A stretch of 64,000 bases of DNA, taken from the NCBI RefSeq assembly GCF_026745355.1, contig NC_079206.1, positions 26,034,845 to 26,098,844 on the forward strand, in the 5' to 3' direction. Shown one piece after another: positions 10,811 through 21,975 of the stretch (the stretch's first letter is position 1; each line of letters opens with the position of its first letter). The position numbers and the translations under genes are program-made. The notes under the pieces were generated by a model. That model made no database searches. It was given only the letters and a program-made list of their open reading frames with translations, and was not told the origin of the DNA. The stretch comes from Beta vulgaris subsp. vulgaris (taxonomy: Eukaryota > Streptophyta > Magnoliopsida > Caryophyllales > Amaranthaceae).

Positions 10811-11693
10811 ATGGGTAGGGCCATAGATGATGTACCTTCGTCCGTCACTGAGCGAGACATTGATGTGCTTATAGCGCTGGGGAATTTCCCTGAAAATGCT
10901 CGGATCATCCTCCCTACTCATACATGCAGACCTGAGACCTGCCCTGAGGACTATGTCTGTTACTATGAGCATCCTTTTTACTTAGGTTATAGTTACGAGT
11001 TCTCCCCCCTTACTAGGTATTTCATGGAGGTCCTCCACTTGTCCCCTGGCCAGCTGATGCCAGCTTTATGGAAAACTTGCTTGACCCTAGAGATCCTAAC
11101 CAACACCTGGTATAACCCATTCTCTCTAAACGAACTCCTAACTGCCTATAGCGTTAGAAAGTCAGGCAAGGGTTTCATAACTTTTAGGGCTAAAGCCCCC
11201 TTCCCCCCCACTGATAGAGGGTACAATTGCATCTGACTCCATATGGAAGACCAGATATTTTTTCGTAGTGAAGGACTCGCTTGGCGAGGCTGGGAGCTCT
11301 CTGGTTGGGGGTTGGTCTAACAAAGGTACTTATTCATCCAATTTGCTTTTTATTCCTAAAAACAAATTAACTAGGTTCTTACCTTATTTTCCCTACAGGT
11401 CTTGGTCCTATAATTTCCCAGATACCTGAACAAGCTGAGAGATTACCGGATCTGCTCAAGTTCCCCATTGAGGAGCGCACCTACACGGCCCCTACTGAGA
11501 TCATTCCACTAGACTCAAAAGCCTCTTGTCGCACAAATTCAATGTCTACAGGTAACCCTAGATTACAAAGGTTCTTTCTAATTCATGACTTTAGACTCTG
11601 GGCTAACTGGTTTGCTCAACGCATGCAGCTCAAGCTAGATCTAGCAATCTTTCCGAAGAGGACGCCATGGACAGGCTGAAAAACAGGAAGAGA

Positions 11694-12302
11694 TGATGTG
11701 ATTCTACGGATGCTTCAACTCTCTTTGTGTTTTTTACGAATTTATGTACGAAACAATAACAAATAGAGGCTCTATATGTTCCCTCAAGAACTAGAGGATC
11801 TCTACCTAACCTCAATTAGGAGATTCACATAAACCACGATCTATGTGTTCTTGATACGACGACCAAAATCAATGCAAACATGCACTTGACAATCTTTCTT
11901 TCAAAAGCAAAACAAAAACCAACTCTCTAATTTTATTAATGGAACTCGTGTACTTATATATACACGCCTAACACACCCTACTAATAAGATAATCACAAAC
12001 TAAAAAGATAAATATAATTTAAAGCACACGCCTAAGATAAAATCCTAACCAACTTAGGATAAGAATTACCATATCTTATCTTATTTGGATTCCTAACTTG
12101 ACTCAATGACAAAGGAATTAGACTCCTAAATATAATAGGATTCCTTTTATCATCACACAACTGAAATTAAACGCCTAATAAACAATTAAATTCCATAGAA
12201 TCCTAACAGAACTAGGACTCTCGCACAGTCTCGCTCAGTGGTTGGCACTGTCTGGCTAACAGCGACCTACGTTTTCGAACTTGATGCTCCTCATACGCAT
12301 CA
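11694..12302 (-). repeat. Solo LTR, TSD AGAGA, inside an E2 antisense-gene exon
   Basis: A 609-bp insert with inverted ends TGATG...CATCA and a 5-bp duplication AGAGA (11689-11693 and 12303-12307). A TATA-like run (minus TATATATAAGTAC) near 11953-11965 and AATAAA on minus near 11938 favour minus orientation. It has no coding capacity or second LTR, so it is a recombination-derived solo LTR. The family is not identified. Confidence 0.75.
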
Positions 12303-12600
12303 AGAGATCAGCTGCCTCTTCTGGTCATTCCCAGGTTGAGAAGCTCCCTCGCAAGCAGCTGCGCTCGTCTACCATCCCGACTCTAATTGACATTACAACT
12401 GACTCTTCTAAAGATGAGTTTCTTGTGTGCTTACCTACCGACTTCCTAGTTGAGGAAGGCTTAGAAGGGGGCATCTGGCCTACAGCCGAAAAACTTCTCT
12501 TCCCAGCAGCACAAAAAAGGCTTAAGGGGCAGGACCCAGAGGTGATGCTAAACCATGCTGCCCAGCTATCACTGCAGGTTAGAAATGCTTTATGAACTGT

Positions 12601-13294
<694 letters not shown>

Positions 13295-13948
13295 GAAAAG
13301 GTTGGCTTATTTCTGGAATACGGGGCAAAGGTTGGCTTATTTTTGTCAATTTTTCCTAAATATTAACGTTCCTACTCATACTTAAGTTTTCCCTTTTTGT
13401 GCCAGCTTTCCCAGAACTGCTTAGCTGCTAGGGACAGCTTGCGGACAGTAGCCTCCCTTCAAGACAAGGTGGCTCGTCTGCAAAAAGACAATCTGAGCCA
13501 CCAAGCCAAGCTAGAGAGGGAGAGACAAGCCAGGTTGGATGCTGACAACAAATTGGAGGCTGAGAAAAAATTAATCGAGAAGGAGAGGCTGGAAAAAGAT
13601 GAAAAGATAGCTGAAGTTGAGAACGAAATTGCACGCCTAACCGCAGCTGTCAAGGACGCTGAGGGGAGAGCTCTGGATATTCAGGCTGAAGCCAAAATTA
13701 TTGAGACTGCCAAATTGGCCTACCTGGTTCGTTTCAAGAAGTTGGACGACAAGGGTGTCAATTCGTACATTGATAGATTTCTCAAGCTGGACTCCATGGC
13801 TGCATTGGAGGCTCTGACTACAGGCGGCAAGGCGAATGACTCGGAGCAATCCACAGCTGAATCTCCAACTACGCTTGGCCAGCCAGAAGATACTGCACCA
13901 AGTGACAAGGACAAGGTTGTTGGTGATGATGCTAGTGTGGCTCCCTAA

Positions 13949-14527
13949 TTTCTTCAGCTACTTATCAATTCTTATCTTAGAACAATTTAACTTTAGTTGA
14001 CTTTAGTATTTTTACCATTGCCTACGGGGGCAATGTGTTTATGTAGGAACATATTTGGCTTTTGGTATATAATCGTTTGAACTTATGCTTTGTCTTTTGA
14101 TCTCATCTTTTGAATTTCTGGTAAGTACTTATGTTGCATGCATGCTTTTGTTCGTTGATTTCAAACAACATGTTTACCTGGTGTATTTGCTGTTTGTCTT
14201 TGGTTGGGCCCGTTTTCTTGGTTCTACGACCATCCAGCTAAGTTCTGGTGCTTCTACCTTTAGCTGCTTGAACTGGTGCTATGACCATGTAGCTGAGCTT
14301 TGCAGCTCCAGCTATTTACTTGGGTGCTGCGACCCCTTGCGTTTGCTTGCGCATAGGTAAAACTCAAGTGGGCTGCTGCTACAAGCAATAATCTTAAAAT
14401 ACTTAAGTTAGCACAAAAATAAAGATTTTGCTTACCTGGTGGACCAATGGCTTGTGCAAAACAATGGTTGCCTTATTTTAAGATTCTGGCGTCTATGGCC
14501 CGGTAGCAACCTGGTTGATGCCCCATG
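13949..14527. other. E2 region between convergent antisense gene and integrase
   Basis: The 3' untranslated region of both converging genes. It is rich in AGCT, with loose repeats of GGTGCT.(C/T).ACC and AGCTG at 14220-14320. A 91-codon frame at 14085-14360 has no recognisable domain. Confidence 0.5.
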
Positions 14528-16180
14528 TTAGAAATGATACAGCTTGAGATGAGAAGCGTTCCAGCTTCTAGGTACTGCCTTCCCATCCTTGGTAATTAGG
14601 CGATAAGCTCCTTTCCCAACTATTTGATCAATCAGGTAAGGGCCTTCCCAGCCTATCCCTAGCTTACCTGCGTTAAGCTCTTGAGTATTTTGGAACACTT
14701 TCCTGAGAACCCAATCTCCCACCTTGAACACTTTAGCTTTGAGATTCTTGTTGAAGCTACGAGCCACTATCTGCTGCTGCGCAGCCATTCGTATTAATGC
14801 ATTATCTCTTAACTCCTCAATGGAATCCAGGTCGTAGCTGAGCTCTTCATCATTGACTTCAGGAGTCAGCAACCCATATCTAGCTGTAGGGATAGCTACT
14901 TCTGTAGGTAGCACTGCCTCGCATCCATACACAAGCGAAAAGGGAGTTCTTCCTGTAGCGCCTCTTGGTGTTGTTCTATTTGCCCATATCACCTTAGGCA
15001 ACTCTTCTGCCCATTTTCCTTTCTTAGCTTTTAGGCGTCTTTTGATGTCGTTGATAATTGCTTTGTTGCTGGACTCAGCTTGTCCATTAGCTTGTGGATA
15101 TCTGGGGGTTGAGGTCACCAGATTAATGTTCCATTCATGACAAAATTGCCTTGTCTTATCACTTATAAATTGCGATCCGTTATCACAAATGATCTTGCTA
15201 GGTACCCCAAACCTGCAGATGATGTTAGTATGCAAAAAGGATATTACTTCTTTGTCTCTTACCTGCTGGACTGCCCCAGCTTCGATCCACTTGGAGAAGT
15301 AATCCGTAAGTGCTAGCATGAAGACTTTTTGCCCTGGGGCTACGGGTAGTTTTCCCACAATGTCCATGCCCCACCTCATGAAAGGCCATGGTGTCAAGGT
15401 GGGGTGTGATACCTCTGCTGGCTGGTGGGACATACCTGCGTGCTTTTGGCAACTTTCGCATTTTTGCACGTACCTTTTTGCGTTAGTGCGCATAGTTGGC
15501 CAATAATATCCATAAGCTAGGATCTTGTTCGATAGACTTCTTCCAGCTGCGTGGGATCCGCACTCACCTTCGTGGAATTCTTTGAGTGTGGGCTCCCACT
15601 GATCTTTCTCCAAGCATCTTTGCAATAGGTCATAGCTAGCGCAGGGTCTCTTGAATAGAGTTCCTGAAATGACATGATATCTGGTGGCTTTCATTCGTAG
15701 CTTCCTAGCCTCCAGCTTATCTTCTGGCAGAATGCCCCTTTCTAGGAAATCGATTACTGGCTGGGTCCAGCTAGTGCTTTCTGTGTGACCGTTGTCTGGC
15801 TGCACCACATTCATCTCCTTGTTGATAGCTGGCTCAGCTAGGTGAGCTATTGGCACTGACTCGAAATCGCAATTCATGAGTGCTGATCCTAGGTTAGCCA
15901 GAGCGTCAGCCTTGGTATTCTGGTCTCTTGGGATTTGCTTTATGCTGAATTCTTCAAACAGCTTAGCTTTGTCTTTGACTAGCTCCAGGTAAGAGGCCAA
16001 CTTTGAATCTTTTGCTGCGTATTCTCCTTTTACCTGGCTTACTATCAACAGCGAATCACTGAACACATGCAAACTGTTAGCTTTTAAATCATATGCCAGT
16101 ATCATGCCTGCAATTAAGGCTTCATATTCAACCTCATTATTTGTAGCTTTAAAATCATAACAGATAGCGCGCACTATCAT
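14528..16180 (-). CDS. E2 second RNase H plus integrase (550-codon open frame)
   Basis: One open frame of 550 residues forms the last part of pol. Residues about 1-100 are the extra (archaeal-like) RNase H of Tat elements: NNEVEYEALIAG, HVFSDSLLIVSQ, RDQNTKADALANL. A zinc-binding HHCC region follows (HEGECGSH ... CESCQKH), then the integrase core with D in WGMDIVG, D in ICDNGSQF and E in QANGQAESSNKAI. The C-terminal part (WEGPYLI, WNASHLKLYHF) is the usual end of Gypsy integrases. All catalytic residues are present. The frame before it (16181-16254) is shifted relative to the upstream RT/RNase H frame, so the full polyprotein is broken. Confidence 0.9.
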   Translation of the reverse strand: MIVRAICYDFKATNNEVEYEALIAGMILAYDLKANSLHVFSDSLLIVSQVKGEYAAKDSKLASYLELVKDKAKLFEEFSIKQIPRDQNTKADALANLGSALMNCDFESVPIAHLAEPAINKEMNVVQPDNGHTESTSWTQPVIDFLERGILPEDKLEARKLRMKATRYHVISGTLFKRPCASYDLLQRCLEKDQWEPTLKEFHEGECGSHAAGRSLSNKILAYGYYWPTMRTNAKRYVQKCESCQKHAGMSHQPAEVSHPTLTPWPFMRWGMDIVGKLPVAPGQKVFMLALTDYFSKWIEAGAVQQVRDKEVISFLHTNIICRFGVPSKIICDNGSQFISDKTRQFCHEWNINLVTSTPRYPQANGQAESSNKAIINDIKRRLKAKKGKWAEELPKVIWANRTTPRGATGRTPFSLVYGCEAVLPTEVAIPTARYGLLTPEVNDEELSYDLDSIEELRDNALIRMAAQQQIVARSFNKNLKAKVFKVGDWVLRKVFQNTQELNAGKLGIGWEGPYLIDQIVGKGAYRLITKDGKAVPRSWNASHLKLYHF

Positions 16181-16254
16181 GTCCCCTTGTGGCGACTTTA
16201 TACTACACCTAGACCAGCTCCTCTGAAGTTCGAGGATCCGTCGACATACAGCTG

Positions 16255-17815
16255 CTAGGATCCAGACTTACCTACTTTGTTGATGTGGCGCACCTCTTCT
16301 TCAGCTGCAGCTGCTAGGTCAGGACTAAAGTCAGCCACAAAGTCAGCTAAGGCTTGGGATTTTATAGCTGTCCTTGGCAGACACCTAATATCATGCGCAC
16401 TTAGGGATATGGCCCACTTGACCATTCTCCCTGAGCACTCTGGTTTTCCAAACACCGCTTTGATAGGGTAATTAGTCATAACATGAATAGGGTGAGACTC
16501 GAAGTAGTGTCTTAACTTACGAGACACCATATACAAAGCTAATACTAATTTTTCAAGTGATGTGTACCTGGTTTCAGCATCTAGCAAAGACTTGCTTACG
16601 TAGTAAACGGGGCTGACTCTCTGCCTCCCTAGATAGTACTGCACTTACCGCTTTGCTGCTGACAGCTAGATACAACTGGAGAGTCTCTCCTGCAGCTGCC
16701 TTTGATAGTAGGGGAGGTTGAGCTCGATAAGCCTTCAGATCTTGTAATGCAGCTTCATGCTCAGCTGTCCAGTTGAATCCTTTGTTCTTTTTCAGCACGT
16801 TGTAAAACAGGTGGCACTTGTCTGAGGATCTGGATATGAATCTGTTTAGCGCAGCTACTCTTCCAGTCAGCATCTGGACTTCCTTCAGATTTCGGGGCGA
16901 CTGGATATTGATCAATGCTTGCACATGGCTGGGATTAGCTTCTATACCTCGCTGGGTGACTATATACCCTAGTAATTTTCCTGCAGGGACCCCGAAAGAA
17001 CATTTGCTAGGGTTGAGCTTCATCCCATATATCTTCAGAACTTCAAAGGTTTCTTGCAAGTGATCTACATGATCCTCAGCTTTCTTTGTTTTGACCAGCA
17101 TGTCGTCTATATAGACTTCCATCGTGTCTCCGAGCTGTTTTTCAAACATTTTATTCACTAGCCTTTGGTAGGTAGCACCTGCATTCTTCAACCCAAAGGG
17201 CATCACCTTATAGCAATAGTCGCCTCTCTCATTCATGAAGGCTGTCTTTTCTTGATCTACAGGATCCATGAGTATCTGATTGTAACCTGAGTATGCATCC
17301 AGGAATGTTAGTCTTTCGTTCCCAGCTGTAGCATCTACCAACGCATCAATATGTGGCAATGGGAATGGATCTTGAGGGCACGCCTTGTTAAGATTAGTAA
17401 AATCAATGCACACTCGCCATTTGCCATTCATCTTCCCTACAACCACCACGTTAGCTAGCCAGTCGGGATATTTGACTTCTCGAATCTTCCCAGCTTTTAG
17501 CATCTTTTCCACCTCCTCATTGACTATCATATTTCTTTCTGGAGAAAACTTTCTTCTTTTCTGCTTTACGGGGTTCGAATTAGGGTCAACATTCAGCTTA
17601 TGGGTAATGATGCCAGGCTCAATGCCTACCATATCCTCGTGGCTCCATGCGAAGCAGCTTATATTTTTCTTTAGGAACTCGATAATCAGCTGCTTCTCCT
17701 CAGCTGGCAGGGATGCCCTAATTTGCACGGTCTGCTCCGGCTTTGCTGGGTCCAGTGCTACTTCGTCTACATCTTGCTCTGCTGGCTTAGCTGGCGCTGG
17801 ACCTTGCTGTAATTG
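16255..17815 (-). pseudogene. E2 reverse transcriptase and first RNase H
   Basis: The RT frame is 17728-16574, with readable sequence from 17815. Motifs in order: WRVCIDFTNLNKACP, FLDAYSGYNQI (motif A Asp), VMPFGLKNAGATYQRLV and EVYIDDMLVK (YIDD intact). RNase H follows in another phase at 16644-16255 (SLLDAETRYTSLEK, KLRHYFESHPI, GRMVKWAISLSAHD). A frameshift near 16600-16640 separates the two. It continues into the second RNase H through a shifted or stop-bearing stretch at 16254-16181. Lesions are few and look like single indels. Confidence 0.88.
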
Positions 17816-18446
17816 CTAGATGGACTCTTTCTTCGCTTTCAGAGATATGCTGTAACACTCCCTGGCCAGCTTGCGGTCGCCCCTGATTCCTTGAACTCCC
17901 CATTTGGTAGGGAACTTAATGGTTTGATGATAAGTTGAGGGTACAGCTCGCATTTTGTGGATCCATGGTGTCCCCATTATAATATTATTTGCTGAGGGAC
18001 AATCTACCACATTGAACCTGGTTTGGAGGTTGACTCCTTTTGCATAGGTAGGCAACACGATCTCCCCAAGCGTTGTAGCTGGCTCGCCATTGAATCCGAA
18101 CAGAACAGTTGCTTTCCTGAGGATATCAGCTTCCTGCAACCCCATGCTTTCAAGGGCGCTTTTGAAAATGATATTAGCTAAGCTGCCATCTATTAAGACT
18201 CACTTCATGAGGCAGTTGCTGACGGTGAGAGATACGACGAGGCCGTCATGATTGTCTGCTTCTTCATCTCCATCTTCCTCGTCGAAGCTAATAGTCATAC
18301 ACCTGAGCTTTTTCTCTTCTGCACTTCTCAGCGGGCTTGGTGCGGTTTTGGAACCTTCTCGGGCGAATCTCTTAGCTGCAGAGTATGTTAGTCCACATAT
18401 TTCTGAACCACCTGAGAGAGAGTTGATTACCTTGTCGTGTAGAGGT
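17816..18446 (-). pseudogene. E2 aspartic protease region
   Basis: The readable core is 18145-17816 (ATVLFGFNGEPATTLGEI, CPSANNIIMGTPWIH, LARECYSISLK), typical of Gypsy proteases upstream of RT. The active-site stretch reads VLIDGSLANIIF on minus near 18200, close to the family pattern IDGGSS/VDTGSS, but one residue appears missing and a TGA lies just before it. So the protease is probably inactive in this copy. Confidence 0.75.
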
Positions 18447-19714
18447 TCAGGCGGTGAGTTGCTGGCTGGAGCCAGCTTTGTCTTCTCGCTGCCCCTTCTT
18501 TCCCATCAGGTGCTCGAGGTAGCCTTGTTTGAGCAGCCAAGCTACTTCCTTTTTGAGGGCATTCCAGTCTTCTGTCCGATGGCCATGGTCACCATGATAG
18601 CTGCACCACAGTGGTATCCTTCTCGCTCTGGTCTGTCGCTCTTGCGTGGCCATCTAGCTGTTGTCCCCAGCTTTTCAAGTGCGTTACTATGCCTCCTGCA
18701 TCCACATTAAAGCAATAGGAAGCAATAGACGGGTAATCATTATTAGCAGGTTTACATGTGGCCTTGCTGGCTACATTATTGCTTTCGCGCTTTTGGTACG
18801 GCTGGTGACGCCAATCGCTTTTCTTCTGATTCTGGGATTTCCGATCATAGCTGGGCTCACTCCCGTACCTAGATGCCTCGTCCTCTTCGACGCGGATTTC
18901 AGCCATAGCCCTGGCTCTAACCTCCTCGAATGTGCCATATGGGTACCTGTTTAATTCATCATACAATTTAGATTTATATGTTAGACCTCTTCTGAATGCT
19001 ACGATAGCGGTGGGAACGTCCAGGTTCTTGACTGAGATCATCTCCTTGTTGAATCGATCCAGGTACTGCCTCACGGCTTCATTTGTCTTTTGGGTGATGC
19101 GATACAGATCGCCTGTATGCTTCTCCAGAACCCTGCTGCTAGCAAACTGCATATAAAACTTGTTAATCAAAGCAGCAAAATTTTGGATGCTACCTGGTTT
19201 TAGGCTGATCAGCCACTGCAGGGCAGGCCCAGATAAGGTGGCCCTGAAGGATTTGCACATAGTAGCTTCCAGCAGGTGTTCAGGGATAGATAGAGTCCAC
19301 ATTTTTTGCTTATATTGCGCTACATGATCGTAGGGATCCGCAGCTCCATCGTAAAGCTTATGCGGCTGGGTGACATTGATCTTCTTAGGGATCCTTGCCC
19401 TCGCAATTTCTTCCTCGAATGGGGATTGAGCATAGCCATCTGGAAATTCCTCAGCTATGGGGGTTGGTGCTCCAGGCATCTTTGTCAGATCTGGCCTCTT
19501 CGTCCTCGCCTTCGCTAGCCTCTGAATCTTCGAGGTTAAGAACCTTGGGAGTTATACCACGGGCACGGGTCTTAGGTGTCTTGATACTTTTGACAGACTC
19601 TAGCTCCTTCCGGAGGCTGTCGATGGTCTGCTGGGCTTCAGATTGAGTGCGGTGAAGGTCTTCTTGAGCCTTCAGCAAAGCTGCTTTCATCGCATCGGCA
19701 GAATCGTTAGCCAT
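18447..19714 (-). pseudogene. E2 gag with zinc-knuckle-like tail
   Basis: gag starts at ATG 19714 with a coiled-coil N-terminus (MANDSADAMKAALLKAQEDL), then shifts frame near 19470 into a 296-residue frame. That frame has the capsid motif order KLYDGAADPYDHVAQY, LSGPALQWLISLKPGSI and FRRGLTYKSKLYDEL. A second shift near 18640 leads to CSYHGDHGHRTEDWNALKK, the Tat-type finger in which the last Cys is Trp here. Order and spacing are normal for a Tat gag. The two shifts disable it as one protein. Confidence 0.85.
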
Positions 19715-19777
19715 TTTTCAAAGTAGGATAAAGGTATTTGTTTTTTAAGATTTTAATGAGAGTTTAGCTGTAGAGCC

Positions 19778-19795
19778 CCACGGTGGGCGCCAAAC
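19778..19795 (-). other. E2 primer binding site region
   Basis: On minus, directly after the 5' LTR end, the sequence reads GTTTGGCGCCCACCGTGGGG. E1 has TTTGGCGCCGTCTGTGGGG in the same place. TGGCGCC next to the LTR is the expected start of a tRNA-primed site; the exact tRNA is not assigned. Confidence 0.65.
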
Positions 19796-20440
19796 TATTT
19801 ATGCCAAATTTTGATCAGGCAGAACTTAGCTGAGGATCTACAGCTAATGCAAATGCAGCTAGAAACAATAAAGGAGACTAGCTACGAAAGTAAATAAATG
19901 CAAAGAAAAGGCAGGACGCCAAGAAATGGTGACGCAGAAAACCCCAAGAAAAAGGGTAAAAACCGCGGGTAGCAATGAGGCTACCAATCCACTATGTATG
20001 AAGGTTACAGCTTATAGCTAGCAGCTTGTAGCTTGCACTAAATACACTTGTAAATATTATGAAAGTAAAGAGGAGTGTTTGAATGTAATTGATGTAAATG
20101 AACTCCCCTTCCCCAAGTACTTCTACTTCTATTTATACCCATACATTTATTGGAACGTTTCTCTACATGTTTACGTTGCACAACTAACTCCTAATAAGGT
20201 GCCATAATCTCCTAATATCAAGGAGTATCTCCACCTCTGCTCAACGACTGCGTCAGCCCTATTTTTTAGGCAGAACAGCATTATTTGACTTGGTCTTGAT
20301 TATCCCTTGCTCTGAATCTATCTTCGGATTTTACAAGTACTTGCTGCAACTGCTAACTGGTGCTTTCTAGCTGAACTCCAAGTGGTCACATTAGCCAACG
20401 AACCTGCGCATTTTTACTTAGGAAAATTTAGGACATAACA
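19796..20440 (-). repeat. E2 5' LTR (right copy)
   Basis: 645 bp, TGTTATGTCC...GGCATAAATA on minus, where the other copy ends GGCATAAACA. The TATA box on minus is the complement of 20129-20137 (CTATTTATA). Compared with 9708-10342 there are about two dozen substitutions and a few short indels by eye. Confidence 0.92.
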
Positions 20441-20633
20441 ATATCCCTGATATCTGACTTAAGCATCGGAGGGGGAAATACCACCCAAACCTCCAGGGTG
20501 GTCCCTTTTTGCAGGTTGCTGATCAGAGTTCTGTACCGGGATCCGAGCCCAATCATTGTTGCACAAGTCTCCAAATCAAGAACCTGAAGTTGGGAGTTGT
20601 TGTATTAGTTTACCAGTTTTGCACTACGTAACA
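20441..20633 (+). repeat. E1 5' LTR, right part
   Basis: It continues the E1 LTR after E2 and matches 33229-33416, ending CTACGTAACA directly before the primer site. About 8 substitutions in 190 bp against the 3' LTR. Confidence 0.92.
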
Positions 20634-20652
20634 TTTGGCGCCGTCTGTGGGG
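20634..20652 (+). other. E1 primer binding site region
   Basis: TTTGGCGCCGTCTGTGGGG directly follows the LTR end. It is the common site type of plant Tat/Gypsy elements. Confidence 0.7.
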
Positions 20653-20662
20653 AGACGCAACA

Positions 20663-21944
20663 ATGACGGATTGTCACTCATCAAACGTGGCAAGGAATAA
20701 AAGTTTCAGGGTTCAAGTAGAGGATACTGTGGATGACGAGAGGCCACCCCGAGGACGGGACATGCACCATGCTGCCGTTCATCTTGAGGGAAGGACTGTG
20801 ACCCCTGTCATCCAGGAAAATCTTGACCGTCTAGTGACAGCTGGTCACTTGGAGACTGTCTTAAATGACTTCCAGACCAGAATGGCCGCTATTATGGAAG
20901 AGCAGATCAAGAACAATATGTTGTTCTTTCAAATAAGTCCAGGGGAGAGGCTGCTGAACCGCTCAAAGGAAGATCTCGAGAAGGTCGTCCAGGGACCAGC
21001 CGGCCACCACGGCCAGAGTTGTCCAGGCCACCTTCTAAGGGTAAGTAGCCAGCTGTTAGGGAGTCAAGGAGGAAGATGAACTGGAAGCTGGTAGTCCGTC
21101 CAGGAGATAATATTCCTCCCACTGGGCATAAGATGGAGACAGATGCTAGAGAATACCTGGAGGCCAAGAGGGCTGCTGCTCTTCAGCGTCCAGCCTCCGG
21201 TTCCACTCCGTATATGAAAGATCCGCCATTAAGAGTTCCATCTATAACAGCAGGAAGAAGTCATGGGCTTTCGGCCATTCAGCCAAGGCAAGAGAAGACA
21301 GTTTTGCAATCAATGGTGTATAGGCGTCAGGCCTTAGCTAACACCTCTTAAAATCCAGTATTGAAGGAGTACCGCAGGGAGTTCATACCCACTGAGGGTC
21401 AGGCTGGGACACTCCAGATTAATTGGCCTTCTCCCTTTTCGGTCAGAATCATGGAGTCTCCTCCTTTCCCAAAGGTTAAACTCCCGACTATTGAGCCTTT
21501 GGACGGTGCAACAGATCCGGACGATCATTTGTCAGCTTATGTATGTTCAGGGTGTTGATGATGCCAAATGGTATAAGAACTTTCCGGCCACATTGAAGGG
21601 AGTGGCGCAGAAGTGGTTAAACAATTTACCTCCTAACCCGGTGAATAACTTCACTGAGCTTAGTATCTTGTTCACTAGCCATTTTGTGGCAAACACTAGT
21701 AGAATAAACACTATTTGCTGCGGTTAAAAAGTGCCCTATTGCTGTGGTTTTGGGCGCGCAGCAATTAATAGGGCAGCAATAGGTAATAATTATATTACTG
21801 CGGTTTTAAACCGCAGTAATATCTACAAATATTGCTGCGGTTTTTAGGCCAAGCCGCAATAATATTTTTATGTATTATATATTTAACAGAGAGTATTGCC
21901 GCGGTTTTGGCCCAAAACCGCATCAATAGATCCTGGTAACCAAA

Positions 21945-21975
<31 letters not shown>

